A DNA stretch of 64,000 nucleotides, taken from the NCBI RefSeq assembly GCF_001856665.1, contig NZ_CP017781.1, forward strand, positions 1,116,001 to 1,180,000, given 5' to 3'. Under the pieces are notes generated by a model. It was given only the letters and a program-made list of their open reading frames with translations, was not told the origin of the DNA and made no database searches. Origin of the DNA: Rhodobacter xanthinilyticus (GTDB taxonomy: Bacteria > Pseudomonadota > Alphaproteobacteria > Rhodobacterales > Rhodobacteraceae). Positions 38,494-47,191 of the stretch are shown here, piece after piece (position 1 is the stretch's first letter; each line of letters begins with the position of its first letter). The translations under genes were made by a program, and so were the position numbers.

Positions 38494-39575
38494 GCCTTGT
38501 CCTCCTTTTTGGCCTCAGGCTTGGGCGCGCGCAGGGTTTTCTGCTTGGCGCGGTTGGCCACGCCCGCCGCAACCCCGCCCGCGATCCCCGCAACCCCGGC
38601 CGCGATCAGCGTCTCGCCGCCGATCTCGGTGCCTTGCGAGAGCGGTTTGTAGAAACTGCCGCCATCCCAGAAATTCGGCTCCGAACAGCCAAGGCAACCA
38701 TGGCCCGCCTCGATCGGGAAGGAGGTGCCGTCGTTCCATTTCAGCACCGCGCAGGCGTTGTAGGTGGTCGGGCCCTTGCAGCCGAGCTTGTAAAGACACC
38801 AGCCCGCCTTCGCGCCCTCGTCGTCGAAGGTCTCGGCGAACTGGCCGCGCTCATAGAACGGCCGCCGGTAGCAGCGGTCGTGGATGTTTTGCCCGTAAAA
38901 CACCTTCGGGCGGCCGAGATGGTCGAGCTCGGGCAGGGTGCCGAAGGTGATGTAATGGGCGATCACCGAGGTCATCACCGCCGGGATCGGCGGGCAGCCG
39001 GGGACGTTGACGATCGGCTTGTCGGTGATGATCTCGCTCACCGGCACGGCGCCGGTCGGGTTCGGGTTGGCATAGGGGATGCCGCCGAAAGCCGAGCAGG
39101 TGCCCATGCAGATGATCGCCGCAGCCCCCGCGGCCGCCGCTTTCAGCGTGTCGAGGTTGCTTTGGCCCGCGACCGTCGAGAAGCCGGCATTGCCGAGCGG
39201 CACCGAGCCGTCGACCACGAGAATATAGCCGCCCGCATTCTCCGCCATCGCCTGTTCGCGCGCGGCCTCGGCCTGATGGCCGGCGGCGGCTTGCAGGGTC
39301 TCGTGGTAATCGAGCGAGATCGCCTCGAAGATCAGGCTCTCGATCGAGGGCGCGCCCGCGCGCAGGATCGATTCCGAACAGCCCGTGCATTCCTGGAAGC
39401 TCAGCCAGATCACCGAGGGCCGCCGCGGGCTCTCCAGCGCCTCGGCGATGCGCGGCGCCAGCGCCGGCGACAGCGCCAGAAGCGAGGCGGTGGTGGTGCA
39501 GAACTTCAGGAAGCTGCGCCGCGAAATGCCGCGCGCCTCCAGCCGTTCGCTCAAGGGTTGGCTCCTTCGGATCAT
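38490..39575 (-). CDS. hynS: [NiFe] hydrogenase small subunit with Tat signal
   Basis: A 361-residue iron-sulfur subunit. The twin-arginine signal RRSFLK is at residues 19-24 and is followed by a hydrophobic stretch, so the folded dimer is exported with HynL. Cluster ligands include ECTGCSES (proximal), GTCSAFGG, GCPP, the His/Cys pair in HDRCYRR, and later WCLYKLGCKG, NACAVLKW and GCLGCSE. A C-terminal hydrophobic helix (LIAAGVAGIAGGVAAGVA) anchors it in the membrane. It begins overlapping the end of the hupH-like gene. Confidence 0.93.
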   Translation of the reverse strand: MIRRSQPLSERLEARGISRRSFLKFCTTTASLLALSPALAPRIAEALESPRRPSVIWLSFQECTGCSESILRAGAPSIESLIFEAISLDYHETLQAAAGHQAEAAREQAMAENAGGYILVVDGSVPLGNAGFSTVAGQSNLDTLKAAAAGAAAIICMGTCSAFGGIPYANPNPTGAVPVSEIITDKPIVNVPGCPPIPAVMTSVIAHYITFGTLPELDHLGRPKVFYGQNIHDRCYRRPFYERGQFAETFDDEGAKAGWCLYKLGCKGPTTYNACAVLKWNDGTSFPIEAGHGCLGCSEPNFWDGGSFYKPLSQGTEIGGETLIAAGVAGIAGGVAAGVANRAKQKTLRAPKPEAKKEDKA

Positions 39576-39997
39576 GATGCCTCCTCAAGGTCGCTGAAAT
39601 GGGTGAGCGCCCGCGCCATCCGCCGCCCGGCCGCCGCAATATCGGCGGGCTGGCTGCGCAGGATCTCGGGCAGGGGGGTGATTTCGATGTAACGCCCGCG
39701 CAGCATGTCGTCGCGGTCGCGGTGGGTGACGAGCCAGACGCCGGGATAGGCGGTCTCCATCGCCTCCGAGCGGCCCTCGGCCTCGATCTGGGCGACGACC
39801 TCGCCGCGGCCGAGCCAATCGGTCAGGCGGGCAAGCTCGGGCGCGGTCATCGGCAGGCTGCTCAGGTCGATCACCCGGGCCTCGCCGCGCGCGGCCAAGG
39901 CCTCGAGCGCATGCGCCACCTCATGCAGCACCAGCACCATATTGCCCGTGCCGCGCGCGCGTTGGCGCAAGACCGCGTTGAGATCGGGGCGGCTCAT
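39572..39997 (-). CDS. HupH-type hydrogenase expression/assembly protein
   Basis: 141 residues that resemble the C-terminal domain of HupH-family hydrogenase assembly proteins, with VWLVTHRDRDDMLRGRYIEI and a final domain EILRSQPADIAAAGRRM. Such proteins are thought to help cofactor insertion or small-subunit maturation. It is short compared with full-length HupH (about 280 residues), consistent with a one-domain version. It is sandwiched by four-base overlaps between hynD and hynS, which supports a hydrogenase role more than the sequence alone. Confidence 0.65.
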   Translation of the reverse strand: MSRPDLNAVLRQRARGTGNMVLVLHEVAHALEALAARGEARVIDLSSLPMTAPELARLTDWLGRGEVVAQIEAEGRSEAMETAYPGVWLVTHRDRDDMLRGRYIEITPLPEILRSQPADIAAAGRRMARALTHFSDLEEAS

Positions 39998-40506
39998 GCG
40001 GCAGCCTCCGGCGCCTCGGCCCGCCAGCGCGCGACGATTTCGGCGGCGATCTCAACCGCTTGCGGGATCGCGGCGGCGACATCGGCGCTCGGCTCGAGGC
40101 CCCAGCCGATCTCGCCCGGCTCGATCCCCACCAGCGCGCGGTAGCGCGGCAGATCCTCGCTCAGCCGCGCCATATCCATCAGATCGCGCAGCCCCACCTC
40201 ATGCACCGAGAGGCTGCCCGAGCGCACGAAATGGTCCATCTCGGCGCCCTCGAGCGCGCGCACCGTGCCCGGCATCGTGCCGAACCGCGCCGCATCGAAG
40301 ACGATCAGCGCATCGGCCGCGCCGATCTCGGCGGCGAGCGGAAAGCCCAGCGTGCCGACATCGAGGCAGGTGACCCCGAGCGCCGCGCCATGGCTGCCCT
40401 CGAAGAGCGTGACCGCCAGCGGCCCCGCCGCCTCATCCGTCAGGAGCGTGTTGCCGACCCCAAGGGCGAGAATGCGCAGCGCGCTCTCATGGTGGTCTTT
40501 GGTCAC
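39994..40506 (-). CDS. hynD: Hydrogenase maturation endopeptidase
   Basis: A 170-residue HybD/HupD-type protease that removes the C-terminal peptide of the large subunit once nickel is in place. LGVGNTLLTDEAAGP (near residue 15) contains the metal-binding glutamate, FDAARFG gives the second acidic ligand, and SVHEVGLRDL (near residue 95) the histidine. The start is a GTG at 40506 after a G-rich ribosome site. It is the first gene of the hydrogenase operon; no hyp accessory genes are in this window. Confidence 0.88.
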   Translation of the reverse strand: MTKDHHESALRILALGVGNTLLTDEAAGPLAVTLFEGSHGAALGVTCLDVGTLGFPLAAEIGAADALIVFDAARFGTMPGTVRALEGAEMDHFVRSGSLSVHEVGLRDLMDMARLSEDLPRYRALVGIEPGEIGWGLEPSADVAAAIPQAVEIAAEIVARWRAEAPEAAA

Positions 40507-40857
40507 GGGGTTCCCCCTTCTCGTCGCAACGATCTACACTTCGCAATTCTTGAATATTTCGCGCCGGGGCGCAGCCGCAGCTTTCCGCTGCGACCTTCTG
40601 GCACAGAGTCGCGGGGCCTGCCCCGGGAATGTCGGATAAGATATTGAAATAATTGTGAAAATATAACCTGTGTGAGAGATGGATGATTGCGCCCCGCGGG
40701 CGGGGGTGGAAAGCGAAATTCGAGATATTGCCGGGCGATGGAAAGTTCCTGACCAGCCCCCTCGCGCGGCCGTGAGCGGCCCGTGAGTCCGGCCCGCCGC
40801 GGCGGCCGATCTGGCCGCGCAGGTCGCTCGGGCCTTCTATTGTGGCGCTTTCCGGCC
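40507..40857. other. Intergenic region between hynD and the btu promoter
   Basis: About 350 bases with no convincing gene. It has an AT-rich patch (40640-40670) and a short inverted repeat CGCAGC/GCTGCG near 40572-40592. It should contain the hydrogenase promoter reading left, but no confident sigma-54, FNR or HupR site was found by eye. Confidence 0.4.
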
Positions 40858-40886
40858 TTGACAGGCCCCGTGGCCCTTTGCGAGAT
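40858..40886 (+). promoter_or_regulatory. Sigma-70-type promoter of the btu operon
   Basis: A perfect TTGACA (40858-40863) is followed after 17 bases by CGAGAT as a weak -10 element. Transcription would begin near 40893, at the 5' end of the riboswitch. Confidence 0.55.
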
Positions 40887-40892
40887 GGCGCC

Positions 40893-41060
40893 ATCCAAGT
40901 TCCGGCCCCGCCGGATGAAAAGGGAACGCGGAGCGGGCTTGCCCGTCAGCCGCGGCTGCCCCCGCAACTGTCAGCGGCGAGCGACGTCGATCATGCCACT
41001 GGGGAGCCCCCCGGGAAGGCCGGCCGAGCCCAGACCCGTGAGCCAGGAGACCTGCTTGGA
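40893..41060 (+). promoter_or_regulatory. Cobalamin riboswitch
   Basis: Contains the conserved B12-aptamer elements in order: ATGAAAAGGGAAC (about 40914), GCTGCCCCCGCAACTGT (about 40955), ATGCCACTGGG (about 40993), CCGGGAAGGC (about 41011) and the B12 box GCCAGGAGACCTGC (41042-41055). It lies 124 bases upstream of btuB. TCCCCGG at 41070-41076 can pair with CCGGGGA at 41171-41177, which contains the btuB ribosome site, so control may be at translation. Confidence 0.93.
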
Positions 41061-41184
41061 GCTCACCCTTCCCCGGCGCGGGGCGCGCCACGGGAGCGGC
41101 TTGCCCCGCAGCGGTGACTTCGCCGCCCGGTTTCCGGGCAGAGACCGACCGCCGGGCCGCGCGCCCGTATCCGGGGACAAGACT

Positions 41185-43098
41185 ATGATTTATCGGCATT
41201 TTACCCGCCGCCTCCTGCTCAGCGCAAGCTGCCTCGCCGCGCCCGTGGCGCCCGTTCTCGCGCAAGATGTGACCGCGCTCGACGATATCCTGATCTCCGG
41301 CGCGATGTTCCCGGTCGAGGCGAAATCCTACGGCCGCGCCTATAGCGTCGTCACCGCCGAGCAGATCGAGGCGCGCGGGGTCACCGATCTGGCGCAGGCG
41401 CTCTCGGGGCTGCCGGGGGTTGCGGTCGCCTCGAGCGGGCCGGGCTATACCCAGATCCGGCTGCGTGGGGGCGAGTCGAACCATGTGCTCGTGCTGATCG
41501 ACGGGGTCGAGGCGAACAGCTCGGGCACGGGCGATTACCTGCTGACCGGCTTCGGGCTCGCCGATGTCGCGCGCATCGAGGTGCTGCGCGGCCCGCAATC
41601 GACCCTCTACGGCGCCAATGCGATGTCGGGCGTGATCTCGATCGTGACCCGCGGCGCCGAGGCCGAGGGCCAGAGCGGCGGCGCGCGCACCGAGATCGGC
41701 GGGCAGGGCAGCGCCGCGACCTCGGTCTGGGCCACCACCCGCGGCGCGCGCGGCGGGCTTGCGGTCTCGCTCGAGACCCGCGCGACCGATGGCGAGGATG
41801 CCTCGCGCAGCCCGGGCGGCGATACCGAATACAACGACACCACCACGCTCTCGCTCAAGGGCGATGTGGCGCTCACCGAGACGCTGAAGGCCGGCGCCAG
41901 CCTGCGCCGCGTCTGGCAGGATTTCGGCTATGACGAGACCTCCTGGGTCGGCGTCGCGAGCCCCGACGACTATGTGATCGACAGCGACAGCAGCTCGCGG
42001 CTGAACCAGACCTTCGGCGCGCTCTGGGTCGAGGGCGAGGTGCTCGGCGGGCGGATGGTGAACCGGCTGACGCTCTCGGCGATGGACCAGGATCGCACCA
42101 ATTCGGTCGGCGGTTTCTACAGCGACGACGATGCCGCGACCCAGCGCGCGGCGAAAGTCACGGGCTCGGTGGCGCTCGATACCGCCGATCTCGACAGCGC
42201 CGCGCACAAGCTCAACTTCTCGCTCGAGGCCGAGCGCGAGACCTATCGCTCCTCCTGGGCGCCGGGGGGCACTTTCGCGCGCAACACCCGCGCGGCAGGG
42301 CTCGAATATCAGGGCAAGCTCGCCAATGGCCTTGATCTGCAGGCCGGTTTGCGCCGCGATTTCAACGATGTCTTCGAGGATGGCACGTCGTGGAACCTGT
42401 CGGCCGCCTATCTGGTGCCGGGGCAGGATCTGAAGCTGCGCGCCTCGCTCGGCCGGGCGATCGTCAACCCGACGATGTTCGAGCAATTCGGCTTCGCGCC
42501 GGGCTTTTACACCGGCAACCCGAACCTCAAGCCCGAGGAGAGCCTGAGCCGCGAGATCGGCGCCGATCTCGGCTTTGCGGGCGGGCGCGGCACGCTGGGG
42601 GTGACGCTCTTCCGCGATGATGTCGACAACCTGATCCAGGGCGCGGGCGCGACCTCGGTCAATGTCGCGGGCACGAGCCGCCGTCAGGGCGTCGAGCTCG
42701 CGCTCGGCTATGCGCTGACCCCGGGCGTCGATCTCGGCCTCGATTATACCTATACCGAGGCGAAGGCCGCCGACGGCACCCCGCTCACCCGCCGCCCGCG
42801 CCATGAGATCGGCGTTCATGCCACCGCCCAGACCTTCGGCGGGCGCGGCTCGGTCAGCGCCGATCTGCGCCATGTCGCGGGCAGCCACGATGCCGAATGG
42901 TGGACGGGCTCCTGGACGCCGGCGGTGACCGAGCTGCCCGCCTTCACCACCGTGAGCCTCGCCGCGCGCTATCAGCTCACCGATCAGCTCGAGCTGACCG
43001 GCCGCGTCGTGAACCTCTTTGACGCGGATTATTCCGAAAGCTGGGGCTATTACGGCCAGGAACGCACCGCCTATCTCGGGCTTGGCGTGAAATGGTGA
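41185..43098 (+). CDS. btuB: Vitamin B12 TonB-dependent outer-membrane receptor
   Basis: A 637-residue receptor with a signal peptide (about 1-28), a TonB box-like DDILISG, an N-terminal plug (SVVTAEQIEARGVTDLAQALSGLPGV...IRLRGGESNHVLVLIDGVEAN...GPQSTLYGANAMSG) and a 22-strand barrel ending YLGLGVKW with a terminal aromatic residue. The riboswitch upstream and btuFCD-cbiZ downstream identify the ligand as a corrinoid. The ATG at 41185 follows GGGGAC. Its stop overlaps the btuF start. Confidence 0.93.
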   Translation: MIYRHFTRRLLLSASCLAAPVAPVLAQDVTALDDILISGAMFPVEAKSYGRAYSVVTAEQIEARGVTDLAQALSGLPGVAVASSGPGYTQIRLRGGESNHVLVLIDGVEANSSGTGDYLLTGFGLADVARIEVLRGPQSTLYGANAMSGVISIVTRGAEAEGQSGGARTEIGGQGSAATSVWATTRGARGGLAVSLETRATDGEDASRSPGGDTEYNDTTTLSLKGDVALTETLKAGASLRRVWQDFGYDETSWVGVASPDDYVIDSDSSSRLNQTFGALWVEGEVLGGRMVNRLTLSAMDQDRTNSVGGFYSDDDAATQRAAKVTGSVALDTADLDSAAHKLNFSLEAERETYRSSWAPGGTFARNTRAAGLEYQGKLANGLDLQAGLRRDFNDVFEDGTSWNLSAAYLVPGQDLKLRASLGRAIVNPTMFEQFGFAPGFYTGNPNLKPEESLSREIGADLGFAGGRGTLGVTLFRDDVDNLIQGAGATSVNVAGTSRRQGVELALGYALTPGVDLGLDYTYTEAKAADGTPLTRRPRHEIGVHATAQTFGGRGSVSADLRHVAGSHDAEWWTGSWTPAVTELPAFTTVSLAARYQLTDQLELTGRVVNLFDADYSESWGYYGQERTAYLGLGVKW

Positions 43099-43940
43099 TC
43101 CGGGCGGGCGGCCTCGCGCTGGCGCTGGCCACCCTGCCGTGCGGCGCGGGGCTGGCCGCGCCGCCCACAACGCCGCCCGCGCGCGTCGTCTCGATCAACC
43201 TGTGCACCGATCAGCTCGCCATGCGCCTCGCCGCGCCGGGCCAGCTCGTCTCGGTCTCGATGCTCGCGCGTGATCCGCGCTCCTCCGCCATGGCCGAGGC
43301 GGCCAAGGCCTGGCCGGTCAACCAGGGCCTCGCCGAGGAGGTCTATCTGCTCCACCCCGATCTCGTGCTGGCCGGGCGCTACACCGCGCGCGCGAGCGTC
43401 GAGATGCTGACCCGGCTCGGGGTGACTGTGGTGATCTTCGACCCCGCCGACAGCCTCGAGGCGCTGCGCGACGGGATCGAGAAGATGGGCGCCGCACTTG
43501 GGCGCGAGGAGGCCGCCGCGGCCGAGCTCGCGGCCTTTGACGCGCGCCTTGCCGCGATCCGCGCCGCCGCGCCCGCGCCCGCGCGCCGCCCGACCGCGGC
43601 CACCTATGAGGCCAACGGCTATACCTCGGGCGCCGAGACGCTCGCCGGCGAGATCATCGAAACCGCGGGCTATCGCCCGATCGCGGGCGATCTCGGCTTT
43701 CCCTACGGCGGCATGCTGCCGCTCGAGGCGCTGGTGATGGCCGACCCCGATCTCGTGATCCGCGGCGCGCGCCAGCCGGGCGCCTCGCGCTCCGAGGAGG
43801 TGCTCGACCACCCCGCGCTGGCCGCGCTGAGCGGCGCCAGCGCGGTCGTCGAGGATCACGACTGGATCTGCGGGCTGCCCTCGGTGCTCGACGCGGTCGA
43901 GCGGCTGATGCGCGCCGCCCCGCCGGAGGAGGCACGATGA
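43092..43940 (+). CDS. btuF: Cobalamin-binding periplasmic protein
   Basis: A 282-residue helical-backbone substrate-binding protein with a signal peptide (about 1-22, LAA cleavage) and the class III pattern RVVSINLCTDQLAMRL at the start of the mature protein. It should capture corrinoids delivered by BtuB and feed BtuCD. It overlaps btuB by seven bases and btuC by four. Confidence 0.88.
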   Translation: MVIRAGGLALALATLPCGAGLAAPPTTPPARVVSINLCTDQLAMRLAAPGQLVSVSMLARDPRSSAMAEAAKAWPVNQGLAEEVYLLHPDLVLAGRYTARASVEMLTRLGVTVVIFDPADSLEALRDGIEKMGAALGREEAAAAELAAFDARLAAIRAAAPAPARRPTAATYEANGYTSGAETLAGEIIETAGYRPIAGDLGFPYGGMLPLEALVMADPDLVIRGARQPGASRSEEVLDHPALAALSGASAVVEDHDWICGLPSVLDAVERLMRAAPPEEAR

Positions 43941-44920
43941 GCTATCCCCGTCTTCTGGCCCTGCTCGGGGCGCTGGTCGCGGCGCTCTTCGTGGGCTCGC
44001 TCCTGACCGGGGTGGCGGCGGCGGGCCCGGGCGAGAGCCTGCGCGCGCTGTTTCTTCCCGAGGGGCCGCTCACGCTCGTGATGCGCGAGATCCGCCTGCC
44101 GCGCGCGATCCTGGGCGTCCTCGTCGGCGCGAGCCTTGGCCTCTCCGGCGCGGCGCTGCAGGGGCTGATGCGCAACCCGCTGGCCGAGCCCGGGCTGATC
44201 GGGGTCTCGGGCGCGGCGGGGCTCGGTGCCGTGCTCGCGATCCAGACCGGGCTCGTCGCGGCCTTCGCGCTGGCGCTGCCGCTCGCCGCGCTCACCGGCG
44301 CGGCGCTGGGCGTGGCGCTGATGCTTGGCCTTGCGGGGCGGGGCGGCGGCACGCTCGGGCTGATCCTCGCGGGCGTCGCGCTCTCGGCGCTGGCCTCGGC
44401 GGCCACCGCGCTGGTCCTCAACCTCTCGCCCAACCCCTTCGCGGCAAACGAGATTGTCTTCTGGATGATGGGCTCGCTCGCCGATCGCTCCTTTGCCCAT
44501 GTGGCGCTTGCGGGCCCGGTGATGGCGCTTGGCTGGGCGCTGATTGCGCGCACCGGCCGCGGGCTTGAGGCGCTGACCCTGGGCGAGGATGCCGCGATCA
44601 GCATGGGGGTCGATCTCGGGCGGCTGCGGCTGACGCTGGTCGCGGGGGTGGCGGCGGCGGTGGGTGCTGCGACGGCGGTGGCGGGCACGGTGGGCTTTGT
44701 CGGGCTCGTGGTGCCGCATCTGCTGCGCCGGGCGGTGGGCGGGCGGCCTGCGCGGCTTTTGCCGGCCTCGGCGCTCGGCGGCGCGGCGCTGGTTCTGGCG
44801 GCCGATATCGCGGTGCGGCTGGTGCTGCCCGGGCGCGATCTGAAGCTCGGCGTGCTCCTCGCGCTGGTCGGCGCGCCGGTCTTCCTGCATCTGATCTGGC
44901 GCATGCGGGGCCAGCCATGA
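43937..44920 (+). CDS. btuC: Cobalamin ABC transporter permease
   Basis: A 327-residue FecCD/BtuC-family inner-membrane permease with about ten hydrophobic segments. LPRAILGVLVGASLGLSGAA and the coupling motif GLMRNPLAEPGLIGVSGAA are typical, and GFVGLVVPHLLRRAVG lies near residue 255. It overlaps the genes on both sides by four bases. Confidence 0.93.
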   Translation: MSYPRLLALLGALVAALFVGSLLTGVAAAGPGESLRALFLPEGPLTLVMREIRLPRAILGVLVGASLGLSGAALQGLMRNPLAEPGLIGVSGAAGLGAVLAIQTGLVAAFALALPLAALTGAALGVALMLGLAGRGGGTLGLILAGVALSALASAATALVLNLSPNPFAANEIVFWMMGSLADRSFAHVALAGPVMALGWALIARTGRGLEALTLGEDAAISMGVDLGRLRLTLVAGVAAAVGAATAVAGTVGFVGLVVPHLLRRAVGGRPARLLPASALGGAALVLAADIAVRLVLPGRDLKLGVLLALVGAPVFLHLIWRMRGQP

Positions 44921-45660
44921 GCTTGATGTCGCTTGAAAATCTCTCCGTGCGGCGGGCGGGGGAGGTGGTGCTCGCGCCGCTGTCGCTGCGCCTTGAGCCG
45001 GGCGAATGTGTGGGGCTGATCGGCCCCAATGGCGCGGGCAAGACCACGCTGATGCGCGCGGCGCTCGGCCTGATCGGCGCCTCGGGCACGAGCGCGCTTG
45101 CCGCGCTCTCCCCCGCCGCGCGGGCCGCCCGCGCGGCCTGGCTGCCGCAAGCGCGCGAGATCGTCTGGCCGGTCAGCGTGGCCCATCTCGTCGGCCTCGG
45201 CGCCGCCGCGCGTGGCCGCCCCGAGACCCACCCGAGCGTCGCCGCGGCGCTAGCCCGGCTCGATCTCGCCCCCCTCGCCGCGCGCCAAGCCAACGCGCTT
45301 TCGGGCGGCGAGCAGGCGCGCGTGCTCCTCGCCCGCGCGCTCGCGCAAGATACCCCGCTGATCCTCGCCGATGAGCCCCTCGCGGGCCTCGACCCCGCGC
45401 AGGCGATCCGCACCATGGGCCTGCTCGCGGCCCTCGCCGCCGAGGGGCGCGGCGTGCTCGCCTCGCTCCATGATCTGAGCCTCGCCGCGCGCTTCTGCAC
45501 GCGGCTGATCGTGCTCCACCGGGGCCGCCTCGTCGCCGATGGCGCGCCCGCCGCGGTGCTCACCGATGCGCTTCTCGCCGAGGTCTTCGGCATCCGCTGC
45601 ACCCGCGTCGCGACCCCCGAGGGGCTGATGCTGCTGCCCGAGGGGGTGATCGCGCGATGA
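44917..45660 (+). CDS. btuD: Cobalamin ABC transporter ATP-binding protein
   Basis: A 247-residue ABC ATPase with Walker A GPNGAGKTT (near residue 37), signature LSGGEQAR, Walker B PLILADEPLAGLD and a switch histidine in SLHDLSLA. It powers BtuC and overlaps both neighbours by four bases. Confidence 0.93.
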   Translation: MSLMSLENLSVRRAGEVVLAPLSLRLEPGECVGLIGPNGAGKTTLMRAALGLIGASGTSALAALSPAARAARAAWLPQAREIVWPVSVAHLVGLGAAARGRPETHPSVAAALARLDLAPLAARQANALSGGEQARVLLARALAQDTPLILADEPLAGLDPAQAIRTMGLLAALAAEGRGVLASLHDLSLAARFCTRLIVLHRGRLVADGAPAAVLTDALLAEVFGIRCTRVATPEGLMLLPEGVIAR

Positions 45661-46355
45661 CCGGCCTGCTCGCCCCCCGCCTCACCCGGCCCTGGCTCGT
45701 GGCCGATCTCGGCGCGCCCCATCGCGTGCTGAGCTTCGCCCCCCACAACCCCGGCTTCGTGACCGCGCAAACCCTCGTCTGGCGCGAGGTGAAAAACGCC
45801 GATCTGCCCGAGGGGATGGATTTTTCCGCCTGGTTTGCGGGCGAATTGGCGCGCGCGGGGCTCAGCGCCTCGGTCGCGATGCTGACCGCGCGCGATATCG
45901 GCACCTGGCGGGCGGCGCGGGCCGAGGTGGGCGGCGTCACGGTCGAGTGCCTCGCCACCGTCGGCCTTGGCAATGCCGAGGCGCTGGGGCCCCGCCGGCC
46001 CACCCGCCGCCCCGAGACCGCGCCCGCCCCCGGCACGATCAACATCGCGCTGCGCCTCTCCGAGGGGCTGACCGACACCGCGCTCCTCGAGGCGCTCTCG
46101 ATCGCGGCGAGCGCGCGGGCGGCGACGGTTCTGGCCTCGGGCGTGACCTTGGCCGATGGCCGCGCGGCGCTGGGCACCGGCACCGATTGTCTGGCGCTGG
46201 CGGCGCCGGCGGGGGAGGGGGCCTTTGCGGGGCTCCATACCGCGCTCGGCGAGGCGATCGGGCGGGCGGTCTCGGCGGCGGTCGGGCAGGGCTGCGCCGA
46301 TTGGGTGGCGGAAAATGGCCTCCGCGCCGACGGTTACCCCGAGGATCTGATCTGA
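45657..46355 (+). CDS. cbiZ: Adenosylcobinamide amidohydrolase
   Basis: A 232-residue CbiZ-family enzyme that cleaves the lower-ligand loop linkage of adenosylcobinamide or pseudocobalamin to cobyric acid, letting the cell rebuild its own B12. The motifs LATVGLGNAEALG and TLADGRAALGTGTDCLALA are visible. Placement at the end of btuBFCD, under the riboswitch, matches corrinoid remodelling known in Rhodobacter. It starts with a four-base overlap with btuD. Confidence 0.88.
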   Translation: MTGLLAPRLTRPWLVADLGAPHRVLSFAPHNPGFVTAQTLVWREVKNADLPEGMDFSAWFAGELARAGLSASVAMLTARDIGTWRAARAEVGGVTVECLATVGLGNAEALGPRRPTRRPETAPAPGTINIALRLSEGLTDTALLEALSIAASARAATVLASGVTLADGRAALGTGTDCLALAAPAGEGAFAGLHTALGEAIGRAVSAAVGQGCADWVAENGLRADGYPEDLI

Positions 46356-46415
46356 TCCGGCCTCGCGCGGCGCGCGCTTTGGCGGTATCAAGGGGCGAAG
46401 AACGGGGGGCATCGG

Positions 46416-47177
46416 ATGCGCATCGACCTGAATTCGGATCTTGGCGAGGGCTTTGGCCCGTGGCGGATCGGCGATGACGCGGCGCTGCTGGGTCTCGTCA
46501 GCTCGGCCAATATCGCCTGTGGCGGCCATGCGGGCGACCCGGAGGTGATGGCCGAGACGCTGGCCGCGGCGGCGGCGCGCGGCGTGGTGATCGGCGCGCA
46601 TCCGGGCTACGCCGACCGCGAGGGCTTTGGCCGCCGGGTGATCCCGATGGCGCCGGCGGCGGTGGGGCGGATGGTGGCGGCGCAGATCGGGGCGCTCGCG
46701 GGGGTTGCGGCGCTGGCCGGGGCCGAGATCCGCTATGTCAAACCCCATGGCGCGCTCGCCAATCTCGCCGCCGAGGACCGCGCGGTGGCCGAGGCGATCG
46801 TGGCGGCGGTGGCCTCACAGCCCGGCGCGCTCGCGGTTCTGGCGATCTCGGGGAGCGTGCTCGAGGGGGTGGCGCGCGCCGCCGGGCTCGAGACCTATTC
46901 CGAGATTTTCGCCGACCGCGGCTACCGCGCCGATGGCCGCCTCGTGGCGCGCGGGGCGCCGGGCGCGTTGCTTGATGACCCGGAGGCGGCCGCCGCGCGG
47001 CTCCTGGCCTTCCTCGAGAGCGGCGAGATGCCGGTGGTGGGCGGCGGCGGGCTGCGGCTTGCGGCGCATTCGGTCTGTATCCATGGCGATGGCCCCGGCG
47101 CGCTGGCGATGGCGCGCGCGGTCCGCGCCCGGCTGGAAGAGGCGGGCGTGGTGATCGCGCCGTTCCTCGGGGGCTGA
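46416..47177 (+). CDS. pxpA: 5-oxoprolinase subunit A (LamB/YcsF family)
   Basis: A 253-residue LamB/YcsF protein beginning with the diagnostic MRIDLNSDLGEGFGPW, then ANIACGGHAGD near residue 30 and KPHGALANL near 110. With PxpB and PxpC it forms the ATP-dependent bacterial 5-oxoprolinase, opening 5-oxoproline to glutamate. The gap from cbiZ is 60 bases and holds no obvious terminator, so read-through from the btu operon is possible. Confidence 0.93.
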   Translation: MRIDLNSDLGEGFGPWRIGDDAALLGLVSSANIACGGHAGDPEVMAETLAAAAARGVVIGAHPGYADREGFGRRVIPMAPAAVGRMVAAQIGALAGVAALAGAEIRYVKPHGALANLAAEDRAVAEAIVAAVASQPGALAVLAISGSVLEGVARAAGLETYSEIFADRGYRADGRLVARGAPGALLDDPEAAAARLLAFLESGEMPVVGGGGLRLAAHSVCIHGDGPGALAMARAVRARLEEAGVVIAPFLGG

Positions 47178-47191
47178 AAGGGGGGGCTGAA

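Noticed and set aside
40572-40640. Sigma-54 promoter (TGGC near 40600) for the hydrogenase operon
   Set aside because: TGGCAC occurs only on the plus strand, away from the operon, and lacks a matching TTGC element at the right distance.
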